Assembly (NCBI GenBank): GCA_003260075.1
Contig: QLIY01000082.1
Coordinates: 186,001 to 250,000 of the forward strand
Direction of reading: 5' to 3'
Length of the DNA stretch: 64,000 bases
Origin: Phallusia mammillata
Taxonomy: Eukaryota; Chordata; Ascidiacea; Phlebobranchia; Ascidiidae
Shown: piece by piece, positions 11,601-23,000 of the stretch
Position numbering within the stretch: position 1 is the stretch's first letter
How the letters are laid out: every line of letters begins with the position of its first letter
Position numbers and translations under genes: made by a program
Notes under the pieces: model-generated
What the model was told of the DNA's origin: nothing
The model's input: only the letters and a program-made list of their open reading frames with translations
Databases searched by the model: none

Positions 11601-14600
11601 ATAAGTAGATTCATTTTCGAGTAACTGCTAGTTTCAGGCAAAATGTATGCACATATTCCGAAGTTTTTACATGAACAGGTTTTTTTTCTTTTTTTTGAGA
11701 ATGGGGGGGGGGGACTACAATTCATTTTCGTGTAACTGCTAGTTTCAGGCAAAATGTATGCACACGTTCCGAAGTTTTTACATGAACAGGTTTTTTTTCT
11801 TTTTTTTGAGAATGTGTTTCCATATTCAGTGCTACATTTATTTATACCATCACCCTTAGGAATTTCTATGTGTAATACTTTTTTGAGAACACAGGGATAT
11901 TAAAAATCTATTTTTGCAAACAAAACAACTTAATATACTCTTAGTGTTAGAATCACTGCATAAATCTATTTAGTAGCTTGATTATCACCTTTGCAGCCGA
12001 TTTAACCAGTTTTTAAAATAAACAATTGAATCTTTGATCAACAGAAGTTCAGCTGTTAGCCACAGAATTTTGGCCAACATATAAACTCTTGGTCATGCAC
12101 TTTGATTTCAAACATGGGCTACCTGCTCAGCAGCAAGCCTTGCTTCTTTTTGTTCTCTTCTTCGTCGCAGGTATTCTTGCTGCAGAATTAAATAATCAAC
12201 ATGTGGGATTTTCCTGNATAAACAATTGAATCTTTGATCAACAGAAGTTCAGCTGTTAGCCACAGAATTTTGGCCAACATATAAACTCTTGGTCATGCAC
12301 TTTGATTTCAAACATGGGCTACCTGCTCGGCAGCAAGCCTTGCTTCTTTTTGTTCTCTTCTCCGTCGCAGGTATTCTTGCTGCAGAATTAAATAAGCAAA
12401 ATGTGGGATTTTCCTGCAGGAAAAAGTCTTTAAATATGATACGGAGTAGGATGACTTACATATTGATCCTGACACAATCTAGTATCCCTCTCTGCAGCAG
12501 CGAGATCCATATTCCTTCGGATTGTATCTTTCAGTGCTGTGAAAATTATGTTAAAGCCCACATTATGACACAAGCAGAGGTTTGTTCATTTTTATCCTCA
12601 GTGGGTGATACCCAAATGTGTTATGTTCACAATGAGTCCTCTACCGAGCCACCTCATTATTACAAGTCTGTTGAATTTTTTTTTTGACTTGGGAATCACT
12701 GGGTTAAGGCAAAAACACAAGAAACTGAGATAGAATAGGAACCCACAACATTCTGATCACAAGGCAATTGTGCTAACCACGTGGTCATCTCTAAGTGAAT
12801 GTGTGAGTCCTTGTAGGGATTGAGTCATGGGTTCGAATCCCACCATAGAACAGAATTTTCTAGGCTATGCCTTGCCACATGGGAATGCTTGGTGACCAAC
12901 GTATTCGGTATTACAATCATCCTGGCATAATCTGGAGTGCCATTAGATGGCTATACTAGCCAGCATGGCTTTTCTTGTCATCAGCTGTACTGATGAGACC
13001 TTATAGCTCGAAACAATGTGCAATATCTGCAGCTTACTTATTCAAGTAATGGCTCCATGCTTTAATATTTATATGTGTTAGATAATTATAAAACATTTCT
13101 TTGAAAACAATCAGTCACACAAAATAATTCCTAAACTTTATGGGTTTGTAGCTATCACTAAATAGGCGTTGCAGCTGAAATGTGAAAAAGCTTAAGAACA
13201 ATTAATTCGCATCATGTGACGGGACGAAGCTGTTACTCACCATGCAGCATTGGTCTTTGTTCTGGCTGCAGGGTGAAAGTGCTCACCATAACATCACGTA
13301 GAAACTGTGGACGGTCGGGTTTGATCTGTTCCTCAGTCAAGATTTGGCCCTCAGATACCATGTGGTAAACTCTGTCAGTCTTTAAACCTTCGTAAAACAA
13401 TGTATTCATTGTGCTTTATTTGCACAAAATGAGGCCATAAACATACTGAGCAAAATATCTTTGGGGGGGGGGGACAGTTTACAAACTAGTGTTTTATTTG
13501 CACAAAATGAGGCCATAAACATACTGAGCAAAATATCTTTTATTTGTGTAATAAATCTGTACATCTTTAAATCGTTGAAAAACAAAGTATTTATCCCAGT
13601 TAATAAATAAACATGCAACAGATCAGGCAACAAATTTATACAGCAAAGCTCCAGAGATAAAACAATTTTGTCTTTAGTTTTTGCTACACTTAACCTATGT
13701 AAACGAACAGTAAAAAAAATAGTTTTGTTGGCAAGGAGATGTGTATATTTTTGTGTCTTCTTTTAAAAGTGAGTTTAAGTGATCACAGAATCGTATTTGC
13801 ATCCTTGCTTTATATTTTAATTACTGTTTTTACTGTTTAAATTGTAAATCTTGCTTAAAGAGGATATAATACCTGGGTATGGTTTAGCATTTGCCATCAA
13901 TTCCCACAAGATAACTCCAAATCTAAAAAAGAAACCAGAATGAACAATTGTTTGTAACACCTATATATATATACACAGGAAACTTTGGCATGTGGAATGT
14001 ATCGGTCAACCGCACCTAAGTAAATTGATATAAGGACGTGACACTTTGTTTTCCAACAGTCATTAAAAATCTGGACACAAAAAACTATCAGTCCCAACCT
14101 GTTTTCAATTTTAGTTTATAAGGTTGACAACTACTTACAGCTTGGGTCAGTTAAACAGTTTTAATCTTTATGAAGATTTCTATGCAGACATAATTTTGCA
14201 GATTCTATTGAGTTAATGTACATTTTTAGGAGGCTTTATTTTTCTGCTAAAGGTTCGTCCTTAACTAACTACAGTTTTGGTCCAAGTTTTTTACAAGTTT
14301 TGCCTATTTACTATTTGGCTGTCTAATGTATTTATTTTAAAGCCTTCACTCTTTACCTAGTTGAACCTCCTTTAGGACATTATGATCCAACTTTTTTATT
14401 AAAGACATTAAAAGTTGTTAACTTACTCCACAGGCCAGTGCCAAATAAAGACTGTTTGTAGACTTCAGAGATTAACACACTGATACCAAAATCCAAACAT
14501 CACATTCCTGAGGTATAGTTTGCTTAGAACAGCGGTTCTCAACCAGTGGGCCATGGCCCAATGGTGGGCCATGGAAGCATTTTGATTGGGCCACAGACCA

Positions 14601-17600
14601 ATCAAATAGAAAGCATTTTTTAAGAATTTTCATTTGTGTCACTACACTCAATTTTACAAGAATAATGGCTTGGGGAGGAATTGAGAAGGAATGTAAATTA
14701 ATTTGAATTATTCTATTTACGGTATAAAGTTACTTTGAGTTTCTGCAACCCCGTATGTTTATGATGTAATAAACTACTTTGTGATTACAATAAAGCCAGA
14801 TAATAGCAGAATATTAATTGTGCAATTATGCGGTCATAACTGAAAGTGCTTGATTAAAGAAGGGAAAGTGCTGTTTTATGATTTTTTGCATTAACATATT
14901 TTGAACTTATTATCTGTTTGAAATATGTCCTGCAGTTTTTTTTTGTTCTGAACCTACGTTATAGTTGTTTCTTTCTTTCATAAAAATTTACTGGGCCACA
15001 GAATTTTTGTGCAATGAAAGTGGGCCACGAAAGAAAAAAGGTTGAGAACCACTGGCTTAGAACATAAGTTTAACAAATTGTTTCTGCTACTAGTTTATTA
15101 GCACAAAACCCAAATATTAACAATGCCTTGTTATGTCACACTTGGGATTTTTACAGCATTTTGTGTCATTTAGTCCTTACATTATAGGTCAGTAAACACA
15201 AAGCTTTAGTAATTAAAACATTTGACTTTCTTTAAACATGCCTGTTGTTGGACTACGCTAACTTACGAGAAAACATCATAAGCTGGAGTTGGCTTGTGGT
15301 TGATATTTCGAATGTTTTCGGGTGGAACATGGGCAATCACCCACCCCGGCCGTTCGAACATCGATCTATCACCTCTTGCCTGTTTCTGTCTGTCAGTTAT
15401 GTCCTTTGCTTGTGTGGCTTGCATCATCCATGCATCACTTTTGGTCATCAAGATATCGCAGATCTAAAATGCCAAAATTCGTGTAACTTTTGTAAATCAC
15501 TTTTTTACTTTAAAAAAGTTTAAAACGAACCACGTGTACTTTAATTTAGATTTGATAAAAAGCCAAAAATAAATCATAAAAGGGGCAATTTTTTAGTTGA
15601 GTTTATTTCGCTTGGTGAATGTAGCAACACAATTGCATTAAAACAATCACCAAGCACATAAAAGTGGAGGGCACAATTGGTGGATGAGAGCTAAATATGT
15701 AATGTGACTCAGGGCCCACAATAAAGTGAAGTTAGCACATGTGGATAGTGATCGGACGAGTACCCGGTACTCGGTATCGAATGGTTTCAGTGGTATTGAT
15801 ACTCGTACTTGTAATCAAAATATTTTGCCTCAGTTTTCGATACCAAACTGGTTTAAACTTGAAGAGTACCGGCAACTTTTTGCCAATATTTGTTTCAGAC
15901 AGCACACATCGGGAAAAAGTTCTGCCAGGTTACATATATTTTTTCGCTATCTTGTGGAGATTACATTTTTCCATGTGCTTCTGCATGTGTGTGGATGCGC
16001 ATGTACCCCAGCCATGGCAGATAAATTAGCTAGTGAAAAACAACCACGTAAAACAGGGATGTAAAACTCAAACTGCTTTGAGGGCCAAAACCAAACCTGT
16101 CATTAAGTCGAGGGCCGCACTTTCGAAACAGTTGTTGCAGTGTAATGTGACAACAAAAATATTGCCTGATTAAACAGTTAAATGTTCATTAATGCAATTA
16201 GCTACATTAAAAAATAATATTGTGAAAACTAACAACGAAATAAACAGTGTAGCAGAGTGAAATAACCAAGTGTGCTTTATTGATTTGTGAGAAAACAATA
16301 GCATACAATGACGCAACAATCGCAACCGCTGATTCTAATGATAGGCTATTTCTCTCATCTTATTAAAACGCTACATATACCAGTCAAAGAGAATGATTGT
16401 ATCATGCAAACTCACGTGTCTGCCAGACTATTCCCCCTGAGTGAAACACATATAACTTCTAAAAGTTATTTCGCGGGCCGCACAAAAACTGTTGGTGGGC
16501 CGCACGTTTGACACCCCTGACGTAAAACACTATATTTAAGTACTCAGTACTCGGTATCGAAGGTATATACACATGGTACTTGTACTCGGTACTCGCTCCA
16601 AAATCAAATCTGGTATCATCCCATCACTAATTGTGGGTCAACACAACATTGGTCTCATTTACCAAGTCTTTAAACTCAGATATGTGGGTAAAACTTGGTA
16701 CAATAGACAATCATAAACATATTTTAAAGTTGTACAAAACTATACAACTTTTTTTATCCCTTTATACACACAACATTGCTTAGCACAAAATGCTTGTAGC
16801 TCCCAATTATTCTTATTGTAACAAACAAACCTTGACCACAAAGTCCTTGTCTAAAAGGACATTTGAAGATTTTAGCCGCTTGTGGACAATTTGTGGATTT
16901 TGTTCATGTAGGAAACACACGGCCTCAGCAATCTAAAAAAAAACAGATGAAACTTTCCAAAATTATGTCATATTTCTATTTGTCAACTATTCACCCAAAT
17001 ACCTCATGTGATATCCTGACTTTAAGTGCCCATGGAATTGTAATTCGCTGTAAGGTATCCTCGAGTGATCCATGTGGCATCAAGGGTTGAATTTGGGCCA
17101 AGCGTGTGTTTTCCATCACATATCCCCAGATTTCAATAATATTTTTGTGTTGTAAACGTCCCAGTGCATTTACTTCTCTCACCAGTCTGCCACTCATGCT
17201 GTAATGTAAACCACAGTAATGTAAATAATTGAGCTACGACAAGGCAGTGCACATGGTTCACCCTATGAGGCTTTATCAGTGCTGAAATATTTACCATACT
17301 GGCCTTATAAATCAAAGCAATATGCACTGCCTGCAGATTACTTGTTATTTATCAGTATTTTGCTTTTGTAGAAATAACAAGTTTCCCAAAAAAATAATAG
17401 CACATAACAGACAATGTATACACTTTCATTCAGTCAGAAACACTTCTAGATTTTGATTTCTGCTACCGATCTATTGACATTTAGCCTCTCGCTTTTCCGT
17501 TTTTGTTTATATTATTGTTGTCTATCCTTCATCTGAAAATACGTTTATTTCTCGTATGGTGACACGACAAAGGACAATTTTCAGTTTTCGGACTGTCGTC

Positions 17601-18915
17601 CGATTGTCGTAAAAAAAACAAAAATAATAATTAGCCAATGTTTAGTTGAGTTTATTTTGCTTGGTGAAATAAAAACATAGTAACAGATTTGCACTAAAAC
17701 AATTATGTGAGGTTGGTGCATTGTGGGACGTTGGTTTATCAAATTAATGTGGTTTACTACTTCTAACTCAGCGGTTCTTAACCTTTTTTTGTCCACGCCC
17801 CCCTAAGGTGTTTGTCGGGCACTTCATGCCCCCCTGAAACAGGCAAAAAACGACAGTTTTTTCGAACACATGCAGCAATGGAACTACAAGAAGTCTCTGT
17901 TGCCTATGTTGTAAACCAGGGATCACCTAATTACTGCCCAGGGGTGTTAAATGTACAAACATTCATTATACATTTCAGTAATAATTTTACCTTGTCCAAC
18001 AGGATTACAAGGCATAAGAATCATCTGAAAGCAGTTTGTTACGTCACAGACAAAAGCAAAGAATAGTAATTGTGTGCGAATAATTGCCTTTTTAGTTCTT
18101 TGTGGTAGAATAAACATGCATTAGTTGGTATGTGACAGTTTTAGATTTTTTTTAATTTTAAAATTAAACAGCAATCTAAATACAAATAAGATCGTAGGAG
18201 ACATGCAGACCCTTTGTGGTCTGGTCAAAATCGCCTCGCGAGTGCCAGTTTGGGAAAGGCTGCGTCAGAGCTTGTAACCCATGCGGCTTTCGAGCATGAT
18301 TATTAAAATGATCCGGCCCGCAGTTAAAAAAATTTGGCGAACCCTGTTCTAAACTGACAAACCAAAAACTTTGCCTTGTATGACATTATTCAAAATTTGT
18401 GTTACGCCATAAGGTATCGCATCATAATATTCGTTTCTTTTTTGAAAACGTGGTGCTCGCAAACAATACACACTTGCAAAGTTAATCTTAGGGGAGGTGA
18501 GTCTAAAGTTAAATAAATTTGGTTATTTAACTTTTGGCTCACGCCCCCCCGTTAAGAACCACTGTTCTAACTACTACACTTTTATCCATGTAACACATTA
18601 AAGTACATAAAATATCGTTGCAATACATGCAATTGCCACAAGAGCTCTATAAAGTTGATATAAAGCCTGGCAGCAACAGCTTATATTTGTAATTTTGTAC
18701 ATACAATATCGATATTCAGATTATACTATCACTTACGCATCTCGTGCCAGAAAAAATTTGGAGAAAATGCGAAGACAACATGATCCAAATGTCGGATGCC
18801 GAGCAGAATAAATTATACAATGTTGGCCTTCCTCTAAGACTTTCTTGTCAGTAAATTCCCTGTAGGCGATTTGCGTCAGTTCAAAGTCATCACCCTCACC
18901 AGAAAAGTACGCCAT
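7843..18915 (-). CDS. RIP-kinase-like protein: pseudokinase, repeat linker, death domain (14 exons)
   Basis: Exons in transcript order: 18915-18737, 17198-17003, 16932-16831, 15463-15267, 13922-13873, 13387-13241, 12536-12460, 12379-12323, 11472-11323, 10651-9613, 9440-9275, 8845-8747, 8682-8531 and 7962-7843; phases agree except inside exon 10, where a ten-C insert (ten G on +) joins two alleles. About 830 residues once that is collapsed. Residues ~15-290 have a kinase fold (FGVILWELM, PQFLRDVMVSTFTLQPEQRP), but the HxD Asp is Arg (IVHKRLKSSN, R144), DFG is DIL (162-164), the beta-3 Lys is Arg (CCLRIF) and APE is PPE. An Arg/Glu-rich helical segment, a Pro linker with AQPTPTILVNPNP repeats and a C-terminal death domain (GHKWKRMARNMSLPEGSID...) follow. 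Kinase plus death domain is the RIPK1 plan; the role as an inactive scaffold in death or NF-kB signalling is inferred. Confidence 0.8.
9613..10651 (-). other. Repeat-rich linker exon of the RIPK-like gene
   Basis: One large exon codes for repeats of about 40 residues, each with the core AQPTPTI(L/C/Y)V(N/D), usually followed by NPNP and MEVGQ or MEVAQ and a spacer with PxPANNQ. At least six cores are visible. The ten-G run at 10351-10360 interrupts it: sequence on both sides encodes the same stretch (PPLQPARAR...VAQATPTIYVDLSSLNQ) with a few differences, so one copy is an allelic duplicate. Confidence 0.75.
10651..11472 (-). repeat. Duplicated intron/exon-edge segments with ten-G joins
   Basis: Ten-G runs at 10747-10756, 10926-10935 and 11162-11171 separate repeated pieces of the same locus: the start of exon 10 (CCTGGGTGGTTGTTATC...) appears at about 10601 and 10960, and the end of exon 9 (ACCTGGGCTGGAGCAAAAA) at 10911 and 11321. 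The correct locus is probably some 400 bases shorter. A minimal hammerhead-like core lies at 11118-11149. Confidence 0.7.
11106..11158 (+). ncRNA. Minimal hammerhead ribozyme-like motif
   Basis: CTGATGA (11118-11124) is followed by a stem II that pairs over eight positions (GGTGTCTC with GGGACATC, including G-U pairs, loop GTAT), then GAAA (11146-11149) and CGTCGGCATA. That is the hammerhead core with a two-pair stem III. The cleavage triplet reads GCA instead of GTA, so this copy may be inactive. A ten-G join cuts the downstream side. Confidence 0.45.
11590..11822 (+). repeat. Direct duplication with ten-G join in a RIPK-like intron
   Basis: The segment containing TTCATTTTCG(A/T)GTAACTGCTAG and the following 90 bases occurs on both sides of the G run at 11703-11713 with single-base differences. 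Confidence 0.75.
12024..12414 (-). repeat. Duplicated exon 8 of the RIPK-like gene flanking a single N
   Basis: About 190 bases including the 57-base exon 8 (QEYLRRRREQKEARLAAEQ) occur at about 12024-12216 and again at 12218-12412. A single N (12217) marks the join and there are few differences. Used as two exons they would repeat 19 residues in frame, but the N and the identical intron flanks argue for an assembly duplicate. Confidence 0.7.
12755..12935 (+). mobile_element. tRNA-like foldback fragment
   Basis: GGGTTCGAATCCCACC followed by TCTAGGCTATGCCTTGCCACATGGGAATGCTTGG matches the right half of the tRNA-containing foldback at 4346-4945. Only one arm is preserved. Confidence 0.5.
12984..13033 (+). 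ncRNA. Hammerhead ribozyme-like motif, 50 nt, intact core
   Basis: Stem I GCTGTA (12984-12989) pairs with TGCAGC (13028-13033) with one G-U. The core CTGATGA (12990-12996) is exact. Stem II GACC/GCTC has loop TTATA and one mismatch. GAAA is at 13010-13013. Stem III (ACAATG/CAATAT, loop TG) is partly mismatched and leads to ATC, an allowed cleavage triplet, at 13025-13027. The order stem I, CUGAUGA, stem II, GAAA, stem III, NUH, stem I is the type I hammerhead layout. It lies antisense in a RIPK-like intron, inside a repeat also seen at 21833, 61527 and 62299. Confidence 0.65.
13405..13560 (+). repeat. Direct duplication with G-run join next to RIPK-like exon 6
   Basis: About 50 bases (TTTATTTGCACAAAATGAGG onward) occur at 13416-13462 and again at 13494-13540, with a G run at 13463-13473 between them. 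Both are in the intron just upstream (in transcript sense) of exon 6. Confidence 0.75.
14530..15054. mobile_element. hAT-type MITE with perfect 8-bp target duplication
   Basis: Termini CAGCGGTTCTCAACCAGTGG and GGTTGAGAACCACTG are inverted. The target duplication GCTTAGAA is perfect (14522-14529 and 15055-15062). No transposase frame is visible, so it is non-autonomous. Confidence 0.88.
15592..15700 (+). repeat. Dispersed repeat, TTGAGTTTATTTCGCTTGGTGAA family
   Basis: The same 100-160 base sequence, with CACTAAAACAATCACCAAGC and ACAATTGGTGGAT in its body, recurs near 17645, 26095 and 49083 on this strand, near 42115 and 60215 inverted, and in part near 2590 and 3110. It looks like a short interspersed element or MITE of unknown class. 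Confidence 0.6.
15746..16629. mobile_element. Inverted-repeat element carrying a nested hAT MITE
   Basis: The start (TAGTGATCGGACGAGTACC) and the inverted end (TGGTATCATCCCATCACTA) match at most positions, and CGGTACTCGGTATCGAA-like words recur in both arms. The hAT MITE at 16054-16519 is inserted inside, so this element is older. Confidence 0.6.
16054..16519. mobile_element. hAT-type MITE, nested, perfect 8-bp target duplication
   Basis: Starts CAGGGATGTAAAACTCAAAC and ends GTTTGACACCCCTG. The flanks ACGTAAAA (16046-16053) and ACGTAAAA (16520-16527) are identical. The body has the common TTTGAGGGCC...GGGCCGCAC words. A partial relative starts at 37463. Confidence 0.85.
17769..18564. mobile_element. 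hAT-type non-autonomous element, 796 bp
   Basis: Termini CAGCGGTTCTTAACC and GTTAAGAACCACTG are inverted. The target duplication TTCTAACT is perfect (17761-17768 and 18565-18572). It has the same terminal type as the element at 14530 but a different body. It lies in intron 1 of the RIPK-like gene. Confidence 0.88.
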
Positions 18916-20095
18916 ATTTCCGAAAATAATGCCACAGCACTTTCAGAAAAATGTCTTATTTCTAAATGTTGGTAATACTGATTGAAAACTACAACAAAAT
19001 GTAGATGCATTAGTATCCAAAAAGAAAGTATCAAAGCCCTTATAGTATTGTTACTTTATAGTATACTTATAATAGTAACAATGGAACACTTATGCCCCAT
19101 AATATTTTTTTAGACAGGATAAAATTTATTCTCATTTTTGCAACTTTACAGGTCATAAGATTTTAAACATTTTGTTCCTATTTGTTACTTGTATAGTGCA
19201 TGGCCTGTTTAAATAACATAAACCCAATTTTTCATTTGAAAGTCTCTTGAACAAAATGTATTAATTAACACAGAAGACACAGGACAGGATAATAGTTTAA
19301 TTAACACATAAGACACGGGACAGGATAATAGTTTAATGGAAGTTTAACTTAACGATTAGAGTGCTATTCATTACCCTGATTTTTGCGGTTTGCCCTACCC
19401 CCCCCCCGATAATAGTTTAATGGAAGTTTAACTTAACGATTAGAGTGCTATTCATGATTTTTTTTTTTTGATTAGAGTGCTATTCATGACTGATTTTTGC
19501 GGTTTGCCCTGGTCGCGTAGGTTCATGAAAGCTACCTAAAGCTAAATAGGACGTTAAAACATCGGTTAAAGAAATACATTTCCCAGAGGAGCCTCAATTA
19601 CTTTATATATTGGCACTGACAGCAACATTTTATTTATTCAAGTTCTTTTTCACGCAACTAATTTATACGAACCCGCGCCGGCCAACGAGGTAATAAATAT
19701 GGCATCTGATAAATTGTGAAATGCTGTTTCGTTTTTAACACGCTCCCCGCCTACACACATGGGGGAATTAGATCTGGGGACTTTTAACATTGTCAAACAT
19801 GAAAATAAAAAGGTCCAACTCTGCAAAAACGGGAACTAGTTGCAAGAAATCCCCCTTTGACGTCACACTAAAACTCCCAGCATAGAAATCGAATGTCATA
19901 AAATGACGCAGTTATTTTTTTAAATTTTAGCGCTATTAAATTGTTTTCTTTTGATTTAACTTCAAATATAAAAATATTAGTTTTTAAATGACAAAACTTC
20001 TTTTTTATTACACTTTTACACGCAACAAGCGAAAAATATGTACAAAAGGCGAAACCAAGGAGTTAGTCTGGATTTTTCACAAGTGTGTAGCCAAA
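18916..20095. other. Intergenic between the RIPK-like gene and carbonic anhydrase A
   Basis: No gene. It contains the upstream region of the RIPK-like gene and a confused join region (19260-19510), where a short segment is repeated three times around a ten-C run (19398-19407) and a T run. West of here the gap-like runs read G and east of here C. The 3' flank of carbonic anhydrase A has a minus-strand AATAAA at 20004-20009. Confidence 0.6.
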
Positions 20096-23000
20096 TTATT
20101 TGTTCCAAAGTCTAGATGGCTTCGTAACAGCACGACCATATAAACTCTGACAAGGTCGAAAGTTGTTTCCGATCAAGGTCAAATCTTCTTCGCCTTCCTC
20201 ACCGTCGTAAAACAAAGATTGCCACTCAACTTTCTACAAAACAGGTTAACCAATCAGCATTCAGTAACTGGCAACCACATCTAAGGTACCAGAAGATATT
20301 ACGCCCCAACGCTTATATTTTTAATTTATAAGCAACAGGTTTCTGGGGTTATCCAATTTTAAAATCTATACTCACAACGGCTAACAAAATTTGCAATATG
20401 TTTGTTATGTATACCGGTAAAAGTTTTGGTTGTAAGGAATAGCTTATAGGTCGCCCTTAAAGCCTACCAGTACCTTAAAGCCTATGTACAATATAAATAA
20501 GCAAACATACATAAACACACTTCACGAAAAAGATGAGATATTTAAAGACGTTTTTTTACCTGCAGGTAGGAGATTTTAATAGGTTTTCTAAACACAGTCC
20601 AAACCACCACTTCATTGCAATCGGGAGTCGTTAGTGATCCGCTGTCAATATTAAAGTCATAAGGTAAGCTGTTCGTATATTATCGAATTAGTTTAAACTT
20701 TATATAAGTTATGTTTATCTAGATCAGGGGTGGGCAACCTTTGTCACTGTGGGGGCAAATACAATTGCGATAATCAGATCGCGGGCAGCACCTTTAAATA
20801 ACACAAAATGGTTTTACTTCGTTGCATATTAAAAATGCCTTACTACAAGTAAAATTCGTATTTGATTCTCGCAGCATATTGCCAAGTCGTAGTAAAATAG
20901 CATCGGGCGCCCTAATCTGCTCAAAAATATATAATAATTGGACTCGTTTGTCAGTACATTTGGAGTCCAAGTGACTTCGCGGGCCTCATACCTTTAATCA
21001 AAGGCCGCATGTGGCCCGCGGGCCGCAGGTTGCCCACCCCTGATCCAGATGGTAGACAACGAGTTATTAGACAAAGAAAATGGTCGTCAAGATGCCAGAG
21101 TGATTAGCCCAAAACGTTTCCTATTCTCCTCCACTGTCGATCACTTGTGTTTATCCGAACGAGAAACTTTAGCAGCATTGCAACAGTTCAGGGGTATCTG
21201 ATCACCTAACTAAACTGAAAAGTCAAAAAATACTTCCACATTGGATAGAAACGAAACATTCAGGACCAAAGCGAACAAATGTTGAAAAGGATATGAAAGC
21301 AAATAACCCCAATACCCTATAAATCAGTCTTTGGTACATTTCCTGGCCCAAGTAGGCGTACTTGTACTTTTTTTGGTTAATGTTACATTCAGCCGACCTG
21401 TATCGGTAATAATCTCTGAGTGAATTCGGAAGTAGGTCGTCAATTGGAAAGGTTTCAGTTATGTCAAAAGTTTCACCCTCAAAACGAACATTCCGTCCGT
21501 AGCTCAGAATCTTGTCAAAGCCGGTGTGGTTTACTGTGGAAGTTGCCTAAACAAAAATGGCTTTAGTAAAATATTTACCAGTAAGATCAGCCCTGAAGCT
21601 TATTTAGTTCTGTGTTTTTACCTAACGAGAGTCTAGTATTTCAAGGTCGAACCCTAGTTAAATTTATTTGCTTTGTCGCTGCATTAACTTTTTATTGTTG
21701 AACGGTTAAGCAAACAGCGAGGACACCGAACAAAGACATGGGTTATCGAGTTTTTGAATGATGTCAAAAAATGTACAAAAAATTTTTCGTTTGTTCTTTT
21801 GCAGCAAACTGATTAAATTTAAGTAATTTACAGACACTGTTTCGAGCTACCGGATCCCATCAGTGCAGCTGGTGACAATACACAGGTCGTATTAGCTTAT
21901 ATAGCTGTCTAACGGCACTCCAGTTTGTTTGGAGAAACAGTGTGAAAAGCCATGTGCACTGTCCGCGGTTTACATATCATTTATTGACTTGAATTGATGT
22001 TTTTATAGAGATTATAGTCAATTAATGAACACATCACCCTGGTTTGCACATGGAACTCGCCTCAATAAAAAATCCCAGTACAGCGAGTCCGTTCTTAGTG
22101 GTGAGGTAGTCGTCCCCTGCCTCGTCATTCAAATGAACGATATGCATTTCAGCAAAGTATCGTTTATCGTTCACGGTGTGCTCCGAACCCCCGGGACTTC
22201 CACGTGACGCCCAGTGAAAGTGGTACTGCACAGCCTGGGTGGTTAAAAAAGGCTTTGTCGACTTACTATTTAACATGATGGATACGTTAACTAATGTTTC
22301 AAACGTTTACAAGTTATATGGTGAAAATAACGACCCAATATACTTAAAAGGCGACATGTATTATATTTCAAACATTTCGGCAAATGATCATGCCACTATC
22401 AGTGACGCGAGGGACCACATCAGTTACACCCGTTTATACACACTTGAGTCACGTGAAAAAAATAAAAAGGTGCGAAACAAACGTCGCATTGCTCTAAAAT
22501 GACGTTATACACAAAACAATGCAGCTCCTAAAGACACAGCCTTAACACTTGGTGTGTCAGATCTCACTATACTTTGCCGCTTTTAATTCGAGATGAAACT
22601 TTTCATGTTCAATACTTACGTACCCGGTAAACACTTGGAAGAATTGTTGAATCGTTGATTTTGCAGCCGCCTTCAAGATTCACTTGCACTAAAAAAAATG
22701 TTTTAGTTAAACTAAACGCGCTTGTTTCCACTTGTGCATTACATTTACACTGATGATGACATAGTTTTGTCGAAACGTTTGTTTTAATATAAAATGAATA
22801 CGTTTTACTCTACGTCGCTGGCAATTTGCTTTTTATTAAAGCTGTTATTCAAGTCCGTGTCTTGTGTACCTATTTCACTTTATTTTTGCTAACTCTTCTA
22901 ACGAGCAAATTTATCCTTGCAGAAATTATCAGTATTTTTTTCTGTTGTTTTTCTGTTACTTTGCTTTGTANCGACTGAAAGTGGACGATGTGGATTTCTG

